NCBI GenBank assembly: GCA_900542295.1
Contig: UQNJ01000014.1
Span: forward strand, 3,298 to 67,297
Source: an uncultured Eubacteriales bacterium
Lineage (GTDB): Bacteria; Bacillota; Clostridia; Peptostreptococcales; Anaerovoracaceae
DNA length: 64,000 bases
Direction: 5' to 3'
Below are positions 52,346 to 60,516 of this stretch, piece by piece. Below the pieces are notes generated by a model, which saw only the letters and a program-made list of their open reading frames with translations, was not told where the DNA came from and did no database searches. Every line of letters starts with the position of its first letter. Position 1 is the first letter of the stretch. The position numbers and the translations under genes were made by a program.

Positions 52346-52885
52346 ATGGTAGAATTTCATGCGACTACAATCTGTGCAGTTAGAAGAGGTCCCGATGATA
52401 TATGTATCGGCGGTGACGGTCAGGTTACTATGGGCGAGACAGCCATAATGAAAAACGGAGCAAAAAAGGTCAGAAAGATTTATAAAAATACGGTTATATC
52501 CGGATTTGCCGGTTCTGTGGCAGACGCTTTTGCACTGACAGAAAAATTTGAAGCGAAGTTAGAAGAACATTCAGGTAATCTTAAGAGAGCGGCAGTTGAT
52601 CTGGCACAGATGTGGCGTTCGGACAGAGGTATGAGAAACCTTGAGGCGCTTATGATTGTGGCAGATAAAGAGAGCATGCTTGTGATTTCCGGGACAGGAG
52701 AGGTTATCGAACCCGATCAGGATTTCGTAGCTATAGGCTCCGGAGGAAACTATGCTTATTCGGCAGCCAATGCTCTGTTTAACCATACAGATATGACGGC
52801 AGAAGAAATAGTAAGAGAATCACTGAAAATAGCATCATCAATATGTGTATATACCAACGACAATATTTCCGTTGAAAAGTTATAG
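52346..52885 (+). CDS. hslV: HslV, peptidase subunit of the HslUV protease
   Basis: HslV is the proteasome-like core of an ATP-dependent protease. It has 179 residues. The N-terminal sequence VEFHATTICAV includes the Thr pair at which processing exposes the catalytic Thr. Further blocks are GGDGQVTMG, GFAGSVADAFAL and SGTGEVIEP. AGGAGG precedes the ATG. hslU follows after 11 bases. In Bacillus the equivalent (ClpQ) uses Ser as nucleophile; here Thr is kept. Confidence 0.95.
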   Translation: MVEFHATTICAVRRGPDDICIGGDGQVTMGETAIMKNGAKKVRKIYKNTVISGFAGSVADAFALTEKFEAKLEEHSGNLKRAAVDLAQMWRSDRGMRNLEALMIVADKESMLVISGTGEVIEPDQDFVAIGSGGNYAYSAANALFNHTDMTAEEIVRESLKIASSICVYTNDNISVEKL

Positions 52886-52896
52886 GAGGGATAAGC

Positions 52897-54336
52897 ATGG
52901 CCAGTAAAGTTTACAGTATGACTCCGAAGGAAATAGTAGCGGAGCTTGACAAATATATAATAGGGCAGGATGAGGCAAAGAAGTCTGTAGCTATTGCTTT
53001 ACGAAACAGATACAGAAGAAGTCTTCTTTCGGAAGAAATGCGTGAAGAAATAACACCTAAGAACATCCTGATGATGGGACCTACCGGATGCGGTAAAACA
53101 GAGATTGCAAGAAGACTTGCCAAGCTTATGGATGCCCCGTTTGTAAAAGTAGAAGCGACCAAGTTTACGGAAGTAGGTTATGTGGGTCGTGATGTAGACT
53201 CAATGATAAGAGACTTGGTTGAAGCATCCATGAGGATTACAAAACAGACAAAACTGGAAGAAAAGTACAATATAGCTGATAAAATAGTAGAAGAAAAAAT
53301 TGTGGAGGCTATAATTCCGGGCAAAAAGAAAAAGCCGGCCTCTCAGGCAAAGAGTCCGTTTGACTTTATAATGAACAGCGGTGGATATCAGAGCCAGAAG
53401 CAGCAGTATTTAGAAGGTCAGGCTGCGAAAGATCAAGAGCCAAGCAAAGGGGACATGGATGTGGAGATGGCAAGAGAGCAAGTCAGAGAACAGCTGCGTC
53501 AAGGTTTGCTTGAAGAACAGTATATAGAAATAGAAGTAGTGGACATACCTAAAGGCAATCAGCTGGATATGAGCAATGAGGGGATGTCAATAGCTATAGG
53601 CAATATTTTCGGCAATATGGCTCCGGAAAGAACAAAGAAGAAAAACTGCAAGGTAAAGGATGCTCGTAAAATTTTAAGAGAACAGGAAGCACAAAAGCTG
53701 ATAGACATGGATGTCGTTACTGATGAAGCAATACAGAATGCCGAGCAGAACGGTATAGTTTTCATAGATGAAATAGATAAGATCGCATCCGGCTCAAGAA
53801 TGAACTCAAGTGCAGATGTTTCAAGAGAAGGTGTTCAGAGAGATATTTTGCCTATAGTTGAGGGAAGTGTAATCAACACCAAGTATGGCCCTGTTAAGAC
53901 TGACCATATACTGTTTATAGGAGCGGGAGCTTTCCACATTTCAAAGCCTACCGACCTGATACCGGAGCTTCAGGGAAGATTTCCGATAAGAGTTGAACTT
54001 GAAAGTCTTACAAAGGAGGACTTCGTCAATATCTTGACTGTTCCGGAAAATGCATTGATAAAGCAGCATAAAGCTTTGCTCGAAACAGAGGGAATAGAAG
54101 TGGAATTTACCGAAGGGGCTATAGACGAGATAGCTACCATGTCTTACCTGATGAATGAGCAGACAGAAAATATCGGAGCAAGAAGACTTCATACAGTCCT
54201 TGAAAAACTTCTTGAAGATATTTCTTTCAACATTCCTGAGATGGAAGAAGAAAAGATAGAGATTACCGACGAATATGTGAAAGAAAAGTTCCGGGAAACT
54301 ATTCAAAAAGAGGATTTAGACAGATTTATACTGTAA
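52897..54336 (+). CDS. hslU: HslU, ATPase subunit of the HslUV protease
   Basis: HslU unfolds substrates and feeds HslV. The 479-residue AAA+ protein has the start TPKEIVAELDKYIIGQDEAKK, Walker A GPTGCGKTEIARRLA, the pore motif GYVGRDV, an intermediate domain with a Gln/Lys-rich stretch (about 140-220), Walker B IVFIDEIDKI, and the C-terminal activation tail ending DRFIL. AGGAGGG precedes the ATG. codY begins 19 bases after its stop, so they share an operon. Confidence 0.96.
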   Translation: MASKVYSMTPKEIVAELDKYIIGQDEAKKSVAIALRNRYRRSLLSEEMREEITPKNILMMGPTGCGKTEIARRLAKLMDAPFVKVEATKFTEVGYVGRDVDSMIRDLVEASMRITKQTKLEEKYNIADKIVEEKIVEAIIPGKKKKPASQAKSPFDFIMNSGGYQSQKQQYLEGQAAKDQEPSKGDMDVEMAREQVREQLRQGLLEEQYIEIEVVDIPKGNQLDMSNEGMSIAIGNIFGNMAPERTKKKNCKVKDARKILREQEAQKLIDMDVVTDEAIQNAEQNGIVFIDEIDKIASGSRMNSSADVSREGVQRDILPIVEGSVINTKYGPVKTDHILFIGAGAFHISKPTDLIPELQGRFPIRVELESLTKEDFVNILTVPENALIKQHKALLETEGIEVEFTEGAIDEIATMSYLMNEQTENIGARRLHTVLEKLLEDISFNIPEMEEEKIEITDEYVKEKFRETIQKEDLDRFIL

Positions 54337-54355
54337 TTTTCTTGGGAGATTTGAG

Positions 54356-55135
54356 ATGTCTGATAAGATATTAAGCAGAATACGCCGCCTGAACTGGGTA
54401 CTTACCGAAAGTACTACAGGAAGTTTGTCATATGGGCAGCTAAGCAAAATACTGAGTGAAGTGATAAATGCAAATGTATATATTACCGATGCCCGCGGAA
54501 ATGTTCTGGGGACAGGTTATATCAATGCAGAAGACACCTCTACGGAAGTAGATGATAAAGGAGAAGAAAAAATTCCCGAATATCACAATAATAATTTTAT
54601 GAGGATTGACTCGACAAAAGCAAATATAACAGGACGGGAAGCTCTTTCTATAATGGGAGAGGGTTATGCTATGGCAGATAAGTATCATTGTATAGTACCA
54701 AGTTTTTGCGGAGGCGATCGTTTGGGAACTTTTATCGTTACAAGGTATAACAGACAATTTTCGGATGAAGACATTGCACTCTGTGAGTACGGAGCCGCAG
54801 TTGCCGGATTGGAAATCAGACGTAACATCAATCTTGAGAAAGAAAAAGAAAAAAGTCTTGTCACGGCTGTCAGCATTGCGGCAGAATCTCTTTCTTTCTC
54901 GGAAAGGGAGGCCGTCAGAAAAATCTTTATGGAATTTGACGGAAGTGAGGGAGCGATAGTTATCAGCAGAGTAGCCAAGAAATACAATATTACAAATTCT
55001 CTGGTGGTAAACGCTTTGAGGAAGCTTGAAAGTGCAGGCGTTTTAATTTCATGTTCCATGGGCATGAAGGGAACGAAAATACAGATTAAAAATAAATATT
55101 TAAGAAAATTTATTGCAAAAGATACGGCGCTTTAG
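54356..55135 (+). CDS. codY: GTP-sensing global regulator CodY
   Basis: CodY represses nutrient-limitation genes when GTP and branched-chain amino acids are high. The 259-residue protein has an N-terminal GAF domain (LSYGQLSKILSEVINANVYI) and a C-terminal winged helix (KKYNITNSLVVNALRKLESAGVL), as usual. TTGGGAG precedes the ATG. The hslV-hslU-codY order is that of Bacillus. It is likely to control amino-acid genes elsewhere in the window, but I could not find a good CodY box. A terminator hairpin begins within its last codons. Confidence 0.96.
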   Translation: MSDKILSRIRRLNWVLTESTTGSLSYGQLSKILSEVINANVYITDARGNVLGTGYINAEDTSTEVDDKGEEKIPEYHNNNFMRIDSTKANITGREALSIMGEGYAMADKYHCIVPSFCGGDRLGTFIVTRYNRQFSDEDIALCEYGAAVAGLEIRRNINLEKEKEKSLVTAVSIAAESLSFSEREAVRKIFMEFDGSEGAIVISRVAKKYNITNSLVVNALRKLESAGVLISCSMGMKGTKIQIKNKYLRKFIAKDTAL

Positions 55136-55154
55136 ACAAAGGCGCTGTATTTTT
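55123..55154 (+). terminator. Terminator overlapping the codY stop
   Basis: TACGGCGCTT (55123-55132) pairs with AAGGCGCTGTA (55139-55149) with one bulge and a G-U pair, followed by TTTTT. The codY stop codon lies in the loop. Confidence 0.78.
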
Positions 55155-55243
55155 ATATACAAAAACTTGGTATAGGTTCAATCGGGAAAACTTCCGTGAC
55201 CCATAAAAGAGTCTGACGCATAGTATATCAGGGAGGTGTTTTT

Positions 55244-55873
55244 ATGCGCAGATGGATTACGATTATTATAGGGGTGGTTTTGGTCGCCGTAGGGTGTGGA
55301 GTTCTTATAAAAGACACATTCGGAGATAATATCGAAGCTGCGGCTGAAGCTATGGCAGTAAACATCGTAGGCTCAAAGATAAACAGAAGTTTGAAGGAGG
55401 GATTTTACGATGAGACTATGGGAGATCCTATTCTTCATGTGGAAAGAGATTCGGAAGGTAATATAGAGTATGTAGAACCCGATTCAAGGGTCATAAATAA
55501 GCTTTTACTGTCTTTTACACAGAATTTGGAAGAAAGCTACAGCCTTTCCGATATGGAAGAGCATAAGGTCAATTTAGGCGTTCTTACGGGCAGTCGTATT
55601 TTATCTCAGCTTCCTCTGTACATAACCGTCAAGGTTCAGCCTCTAAGCCTGACAAAATTTCAATATGAAACTGAATTTGAAACAGAGGGAATAAATCAGA
55701 CGAGATATTATGTGTATTGTACCGTTACAAGTCAGGTTCATATACTGGCGCCTTTTACCGATAAAGTATCTGAAATCAACAGAAGAATACTTTTGGCGGA
55801 GGCAATTATAGTTGGAAAAGTACCGGACAGTTATGTTGTAGTACCTGAAGAGGATATTTTAGATGTCACATAA
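55244..55873 (+). CDS. yunB: Sporulation protein YunB
   Basis: YunB is a sigma-E-type sporulation protein; its exact role is not known. The 209-residue protein has an N-terminal membrane segment (about 5-24) and an outside domain with VNIVGSKINRSLKEG, LGVLTGSRILSQLPLYITVKV and GINQTRYYVYCTV, which are family typical, and VPDSYVVVPEED at the end. GGGAGG precedes the ATG. It is not separated by an evident terminator from hflX. It supports the view that the organism sporulates. Confidence 0.9.
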   Translation: MRRWITIIIGVVLVAVGCGVLIKDTFGDNIEAAAEAMAVNIVGSKINRSLKEGFYDETMGDPILHVERDSEGNIEYVEPDSRVINKLLLSFTQNLEESYSLSDMEEHKVNLGVLTGSRILSQLPLYITVKVQPLSLTKFQYETEFETEGINQTRYYVYCTVTSQVHILAPFTDKVSEINRRILLAEAIIVGKVPDSYVVVPEEDILDVT

Positions 55874-55905
55874 TCAATGGGGATATGGTATAAACCAAGC
55901 GATTG

Positions 55906-55923
55906 TGGTATACTGATAACATG
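55906..55923 (+). promoter_or_regulatory. Extended -10 promoter giving a leaderless hflX transcript
   Basis: TGG-TATACT (55906-55914) matches an extended -10 element, with its last base only 6 bases before ATG 55921. Transcription would begin at or near the ATG. No Shine-Dalgarno site is present between. Confidence 0.5.
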
Positions 55924-57201
55924 CTTAGATTTGACGAAAACAACAGGGTCCTCAGAGAGGACAAATACAATGCAATCATAGTAGGCGTTCAGAGAGATGA
56001 AGACATAGAATATTCCATGGAAGAACTTTCGGGTCTTGTGGAAGCGGCAGGAGCTTCTGTTCTTGGACAGATGGTTCAGAAAATGGAAAAACCAAATACG
56101 GCTACATTTATCGGAAAGGGAAAGGTAGAAGAATTAGCCGGACTTGTAAAATCCATGGAAGCCGACATGGTAGTTTTTAATGATGAACTGACAGGAATGC
56201 AGCTTAGGAACCTGGAAGATTCTATAGGAGTAAGAATTATAGACAGGCCTATTTTAATACTTGATATTTTTGCATCAAGAGCGACCTCAAGGGAGGGAAA
56301 GCTTCAGGTAGAACTTGCACAGCTGAAATACAGACTTCCCAGACTTACTGGTTTTGGCAGATCCCTTTCACGGCTGGGAGGCGGTATAGGAACGAGAGGT
56401 CCTGGTGAAAAGAAGCTTGAAACAGACAGACGCCATATCGAAAGACGAATGAATGATATAAAAGAAGAACTTGCTCAACTTAAAAATACAAGGAGTGTTC
56501 AGAGAGCAAAAAGAGAAAAGAGTAATGTTCCGGTGGTGGCATTGGTAGGATACACCAATTCAGGCAAATCTGCCTTGATGAACAGAATTCTTTCGGATAC
56601 AAAGAAAGAAGAAAAAACAGTGCTGGAAAAAAACATGCTTTTTGCTACTTTGGATGTTCAGCAAAGAAGCGTAACTCTTGAAAGCGGCAGACAGTTTATT
56701 CTTGTTGATACCGTAGGGTTTGTAAGCAAGCTTCCCCATTCCCTTGTTGAGGCTTTTAAGGCCACTCTTGAAGAGGTTACTTATGCGGACTTGCTTTTGC
56801 ATGTGGTTGATGCATCCTACGAGAATCATGACTTTCATATAGGTGTTACAGATAAGGTAATGAAAGAAATCGGAGCCGGAGCTAAAGAAAAAATAATGGT
56901 CTATAACAAGACAGACTTGCCGCATTCTGAAATTATTCCTGTACCTGGATGTGATTCAATAGAAATTTCGGCAAAATACGGAAACAATATCTATAAACTT
57001 ATAGAAAAAATAGAAGAAAAAATATTTGGAGATTATATCGAGGCAGCTTTTCTGATTCCTTATGAAAGAGGCGACTTGTCGTCTTATCTTTGCAGTGAAG
57101 CAGAAGTAAAAAAGATGGACTATAAAGAACAGGGCACCTATTTTGAAGCTGTCCTCAAAGAAGCTGACTACAGGAGATTAAAACAGTATGAAGTTGTATA
57201 A
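55921..57201 (+). CDS. hflX: Ribosome-associated GTPase HflX
   Basis: HflX splits stalled ribosomes. The 426-residue protein has an N-terminal HflX domain (ALLxGV-type start AIIVGVQRDED, VVFNDELTGMQLRNLE), the coiled-coil linker with RGPGEKKLETDRRHIERR, and the G domain (G1 GYTNSGKSALMN, G3 DTVGFV, G4 NKTD). I chose ATG 55921 by family start; it lacks a ribosome site, while an extended -10 lies just before it. yigZ overlaps its 3' end by 14 bases. Confidence 0.93.
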   Translation: MLRFDENNRVLREDKYNAIIVGVQRDEDIEYSMEELSGLVEAAGASVLGQMVQKMEKPNTATFIGKGKVEELAGLVKSMEADMVVFNDELTGMQLRNLEDSIGVRIIDRPILILDIFASRATSREGKLQVELAQLKYRLPRLTGFGRSLSRLGGGIGTRGPGEKKLETDRRHIERRMNDIKEELAQLKNTRSVQRAKREKSNVPVVALVGYTNSGKSALMNRILSDTKKEEKTVLEKNMLFATLDVQQRSVTLESGRQFILVDTVGFVSKLPHSLVEAFKATLEEVTYADLLLHVVDASYENHDFHIGVTDKVMKEIGAGAKEKIMVYNKTDLPHSEIIPVPGCDSIEISAKYGNNIYKLIEKIEEKIFGDYIEAAFLIPYERGDLSSYLCSEAEVKKMDYKEQGTYFEAVLKEADYRRLKQYEVV

Positions 57202-57820
57202 AACCGTAATGAAAGAGGCCTGTGCCGAATATATTGCAGAAAAATCAAGATTTATTGCATATGTTAAACCTGTTTCCTCAAAAGAAGAGGCAGATTGTTT
57301 TGTTGCGGAGATAAAGAAAAAACACAGAGATGCAACCCATAATGTTCCGGCAATGGTGATAGGAGATAAAATGCAGATGCAATGGGCTTCAGATGACGGA
57401 GAGCCTCAGGGAACATCAGGACCTCCCATAGTAAAACTGCTTACTTCTGAGGGGATTACCGACACTGCAATAGTGGTAACGAGATACTTCGGCGGGATAA
57501 AGTTAGGAACAGGTGGTCTTGTTAGGGCATATACCGCCGCAGCAAAACTGGGTCTTGAAGCAGCCGGGATTTGTGATGTGGAGAGCAAGTTAAAGCTAAT
57601 ATGTGAGTTTGATTATACTTATCTTGATAAACTTCGAAATTTGTCAGGAGAAAAATTTCACATAGGAGATATAAGATATACCGATAAAGTGGAGGCTGAT
57701 ATTTTGTGTGAGCCGGAAGACGAAGAAGATATCAGGGTTATTATCAACAATATAACTTCAGGCAAAATGGAAGTTAAAGGTAAAGATATTTTCAGTGTGC
57801 AGACTTGCTGCCGTGATTAA
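57188..57820 (+). CDS. YigZ/IMPACT family protein
   Basis: This 210-residue protein has the N-terminal UPF0029/IMPACT domain (SRFIAYVKPVSSKEEAD, ASDDGEPQGTSGPPI, VVTRYFGGIKLGTGGLVRAY) and a C-terminal ferredoxin-like domain (DUF1949). The family may bind translation factors or nucleotides; in eukaryotes IMPACT tunes Gcn2, in bacteria the role is unclear. Linked to hflX by overlap, it may serve a common task in ribosome maintenance, which is inference. Confidence 0.92.
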   Translation: MKLYKTVMKEACAEYIAEKSRFIAYVKPVSSKEEADCFVAEIKKKHRDATHNVPAMVIGDKMQMQWASDDGEPQGTSGPPIVKLLTSEGITDTAIVVTRYFGGIKLGTGGLVRAYTAAAKLGLEAAGICDVESKLKLICEFDYTYLDKLRNLSGEKFHIGDIRYTDKVEADILCEPEDEEDIRVIINNITSGKMEVKGKDIFSVQTCCRD

Positions 57821-57938
57821 ATGCGGAAAATCTTTAATTGCACTTTGCTTATGCTTTTAAACCGAAGAATAATTTTATAAAAGGCGTGCTTTAACAAAGC
57901 CGGCTTACAGTTATGAATAAAAGAAGTGAGGTATTGAC

Positions 57939-59342
57939 ATGTATTCTTTTGCGCTCAAAGAAATATCGGCTATGTATGATAAAATCGACTCAGTGATAAT
58001 AACAAACAAACAAGGTGTTATCGAATATTCCGCTGTCTTTGACCAAGATGACAATACTATTAAAAATTACGGATATACGGGCATGAATATCCTTGAAGTT
58101 TATCCGTCTCTTACTGAAAAGAGCAGCAGTCATTACAGGGTTTACAAAAGCGGCAAACCTATAATAGATGAAATCCAGATTTTAACGGATCATGTAGGAA
58201 GAACTCTAAATCATATGTCCAGCACCTATCCGATAGAGTTTAACGGAGAAATAGTAGGGGCCATCGAAGGCACTGTATATATTGATGGTGAAGGAAGAAA
58301 GCTGCGGGGAAAAGAGCGTGAAATTATAACAGGCGGTCATACAAATGATGACACAAAGAGGCTGTATAGATTAGATGATATTATAGCCTACGACCCCAAG
58401 ATGATAGCTATAAAGGAGAAGATAGAGAAGGTTGCATCGGGGTCTTCTTTTGTGCTCATAACAGGTCAGACAGGAACAGGCAAGGAACTGGTTGCACAAT
58501 CTATACATACTCACAGCATAAGGAGAGACAAGCCGTTTATATCGCAGAACTGTGCGGCTATACCAAACGGACTTTTAGAAAGCACATTGTTCGGACAGGT
58601 TAAAGGCAGTTATACGGGCGCCGAAAATAAGAAAGGGCTATTTGAAATTGCAAATGGCGGAACTTTATTCCTTGATGAAGTCAATTCAATGGATTTGGGT
58701 CTTCAGGGCAAAATATTAAAAGCGCTTGAAGAACAGAAAATCCGCAGAATAGGAGAAGAAAAAGAGCGTAATATAGATGTTAGGGTGGTATCTGCATTTA
58801 ACGAAACTCCGGAAGAAGCAATAAACAGCGGCAGGCTGAGAAGAGACCTGTACTATCGTTTGGGAGTGGTACAGATTCATCTTCCGCCTCTTGCCGAGAG
58901 AAAAGGCGATATATTGCCTTTGGTGAACTATTATATAAGGAGATATAACTTTGTTACAGGGAAAAATGTAAAAAAATGCAGAGACATTGTGGAAAAGACG
59001 CTGTTGGACTACCCGTGGGAAGGGAACGTCAGAGAACTTAGAAATGTAATCGAATATGCATTTAATATGGTTGCGGGAGATGAGATAACTTTAGCTGATT
59101 TGCCGGAGTATATGTTATATCAGAAAAAACATACAAGCGGAGAGGAATTGCCTGACAGAGATTTTTACAGCCGGATGATTGAAGACGGTGTGTCTCTGCC
59201 TGTCATTGTAAATAAATTTGAAGAGGAATTGATAAGGAGAGCGGCTTCAGACAGCAATACCGTATCCGAGGCGGCTGAAAAGCTTGGCATAACAAGACAG
59301 GCTCTGAATTACAAATTAGGAAAATATAAAATAAAAATATAG
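57939..59342 (+). CDS. Sigma-54-dependent activator, RocR-like
   Basis: This 467-residue activator has an N-terminal PAS-type sensor (DSVIITNKQGVIEYS, IEFNGEIVGAIEGTVYIDG), an AAA+ domain with Walker A GQTGTGKELVA, the sigma-54 loop GSYTGA (residues 223-228, usually GAFTGA), Walker B GGTLFLDEV and YRLGVVQIHLPPLAER, and a C-terminal Fis-type helix-turn-helix (VSEAAEKLGITRQALNYKLG). Layout and length are those of RocR from Bacillus. The sigma-54 promoter 200 bases downstream makes the next operon its obvious target. The ligand may be arginine, ornithine or a related compound. Confidence 0.92.
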   Translation: MYSFALKEISAMYDKIDSVIITNKQGVIEYSAVFDQDDNTIKNYGYTGMNILEVYPSLTEKSSSHYRVYKSGKPIIDEIQILTDHVGRTLNHMSSTYPIEFNGEIVGAIEGTVYIDGEGRKLRGKEREIITGGHTNDDTKRLYRLDDIIAYDPKMIAIKEKIEKVASGSSFVLITGQTGTGKELVAQSIHTHSIRRDKPFISQNCAAIPNGLLESTLFGQVKGSYTGAENKKGLFEIANGGTLFLDEVNSMDLGLQGKILKALEEQKIRRIGEEKERNIDVRVVSAFNETPEEAINSGRLRRDLYYRLGVVQIHLPPLAERKGDILPLVNYYIRRYNFVTGKNVKKCRDIVEKTLLDYPWEGNVRELRNVIEYAFNMVAGDEITLADLPEYMLYQKKHTSGEELPDRDFYSRMIEDGVSLPVIVNKFEEELIRRAASDSNTVSEAAEKLGITRQALNYKLGKYKIKI

Positions 59343-59363
59343 CAAAACGAAAGTTTTTTTTCT

Positions 59364-59397
59364 AAATGGCGAAAGATTTTTTTCGCCATTTTTTTTT
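59364..59397 (+). terminator. Terminator of the sigma-54 activator gene
   Basis: AAATGGCGAAA pairs with TTTCGCCATTT around GATTTT, followed by a long run of T. It separates the activator gene from the operon it probably controls. Confidence 0.9.
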
Positions 59398-59539
59398 AAT
59401 TGCTAAATTCTTAAAAGATTTAATAAATGATGAAGAGGAGAAAAAAAGGCATATCAAAATTCTCAGAATGTGTATTTTTCAGAGGAAAATGCCGTTTTAC
59501 AACAAATGTACAAAATCAGTTCACTCCGAGTTTGAATTT

Positions 59540-59555
59540 TGGCACAGACTTTGCA
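59540..59555 (+). promoter_or_regulatory. Sigma-54 (-24/-12) promoter
   Basis: TGGCAC (59540-59545), five bases, then TTGCA (59551-59555) is a full match to the -24/-12 consensus TGGCAC-N5-TTGCW. Transcription would start near 59566, about 50 bases before the ATG. The 140 bases upstream have no clear large inverted repeat; a GGCAT/ATGCC pair (about 59446 and 59490) is the best but weak candidate for an activator site. Confidence 0.9.
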
Positions 59556-59616
59556 ATTATATTAGGCATAAAACGATACAGGCGCAAAGCGACCTTGATT
59601 TTAGGAGGTAACACTT

Positions 59617-60504
59617 ATGAAAACTATTGAAAAATTCGGATGTCAGTCAATGACAGGAAAAGTTGAGGCAATTTTAATCAAAAGACCTGAACAGGCTTTT
59701 ATCAGCCAGGAAAACCTTAATAATACATATGAAGAATTTTGCTATTTCGGATGCCCTGACTATGAAAAAGTACTTAAAGAGTATGATGTTTTCGAGAAGA
59801 TAATTAAAGACAATGTAAAAGATGTTTATTATCTGCCACAAGACGACAGAACAGGTCTTGACTCCATCTATGCTCATGATCCCCTTAAAATAACTGAAAA
59901 AGGAGCAATCTATTTTCCTATGGGTAAGGATTTGCGCAGCAAGGAATTTATGGCTACAAGAGAATATCTTGAGGGATTGGGAGTACCTACTCTTGGTGTA
60001 ATAGAAGCTCCGGGAAAAATGGAAGGCGGAGATGTTCTGTGGATAGATGAAAAGACTGTTGCCATAGGCCGCGGATACAGAACAAATGACGAGGGCATAA
60101 GACAGTTTAAAGAATTGACTAAGGATATAGTAGATGAATATATAATCGTACCTATGCCTCACGGAGACGGAGAGGACTGCTGCCTGCACCTGATGAGTAT
60201 AATCAGCTTTGTTGATACTGATAAGGCAGTAGTTTATTCAAAATACATGCCTGTATTCTTCAGAGAATACCTTATCGAAAAAGGAATACAGCTAATTGAA
60301 TGTAATGATGAAGAATACGATTATTTAGGTTCCAATGTTCTTTGTCTGTCACCGGGAAAATGCGTAACTATAGCAGGAAATCCTGATATCGTAAAGAAGA
60401 TGGAAGATGCAGGTGTGGAAGTTTATACCTATGAGGGCAAAGAAGTTTCTTACAGAGGAACCGGAGGTCCTACATGCTTGACTGCTCCTTTGTACAGATT
60501 ATAA
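59617..60504 (+). CDS. Arginine deiminase / DDAH-fold hydrolase
   Basis: This 295-residue protein belongs to the guanidino-group modifying superfamily (arginine deiminase, DDAH, amidinotransferase). The catalytic Cys is Cys 287 in GGPTCLTAPL, the His is His 191 in CLHLMS, and the Glu-Gly-Gly-Asp block MEGGDVLW lies near residue 135. The short length fits DDAH-like hydrolases rather than ArcA (about 410). It probably splits citrulline or ornithine-type products from a guanidino or ureido compound; the substrate is not certain. It is first in the sigma-54 operon, with AGGAGG before the ATG. Confidence 0.85.
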   Translation: MKTIEKFGCQSMTGKVEAILIKRPEQAFISQENLNNTYEEFCYFGCPDYEKVLKEYDVFEKIIKDNVKDVYYLPQDDRTGLDSIYAHDPLKITEKGAIYFPMGKDLRSKEFMATREYLEGLGVPTLGVIEAPGKMEGGDVLWIDEKTVAIGRGYRTNDEGIRQFKELTKDIVDEYIIVPMPHGDGEDCCLHLMSIISFVDTDKAVVYSKYMPVFFREYLIEKGIQLIECNDEEYDYLGSNVLCLSPGKCVTIAGNPDIVKKMEDAGVEVYTYEGKEVSYRGTGGPTCLTAPLYRL

Positions 60505-60516
60505 GGCGGTATACAT

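Noticed and set aside
59366..59630. Two short plus-strand frames between the activator and the DDAH-like gene
   Set aside because: They span the terminator and the sigma-54 promoter, have no ribosome site and unlikely composition.
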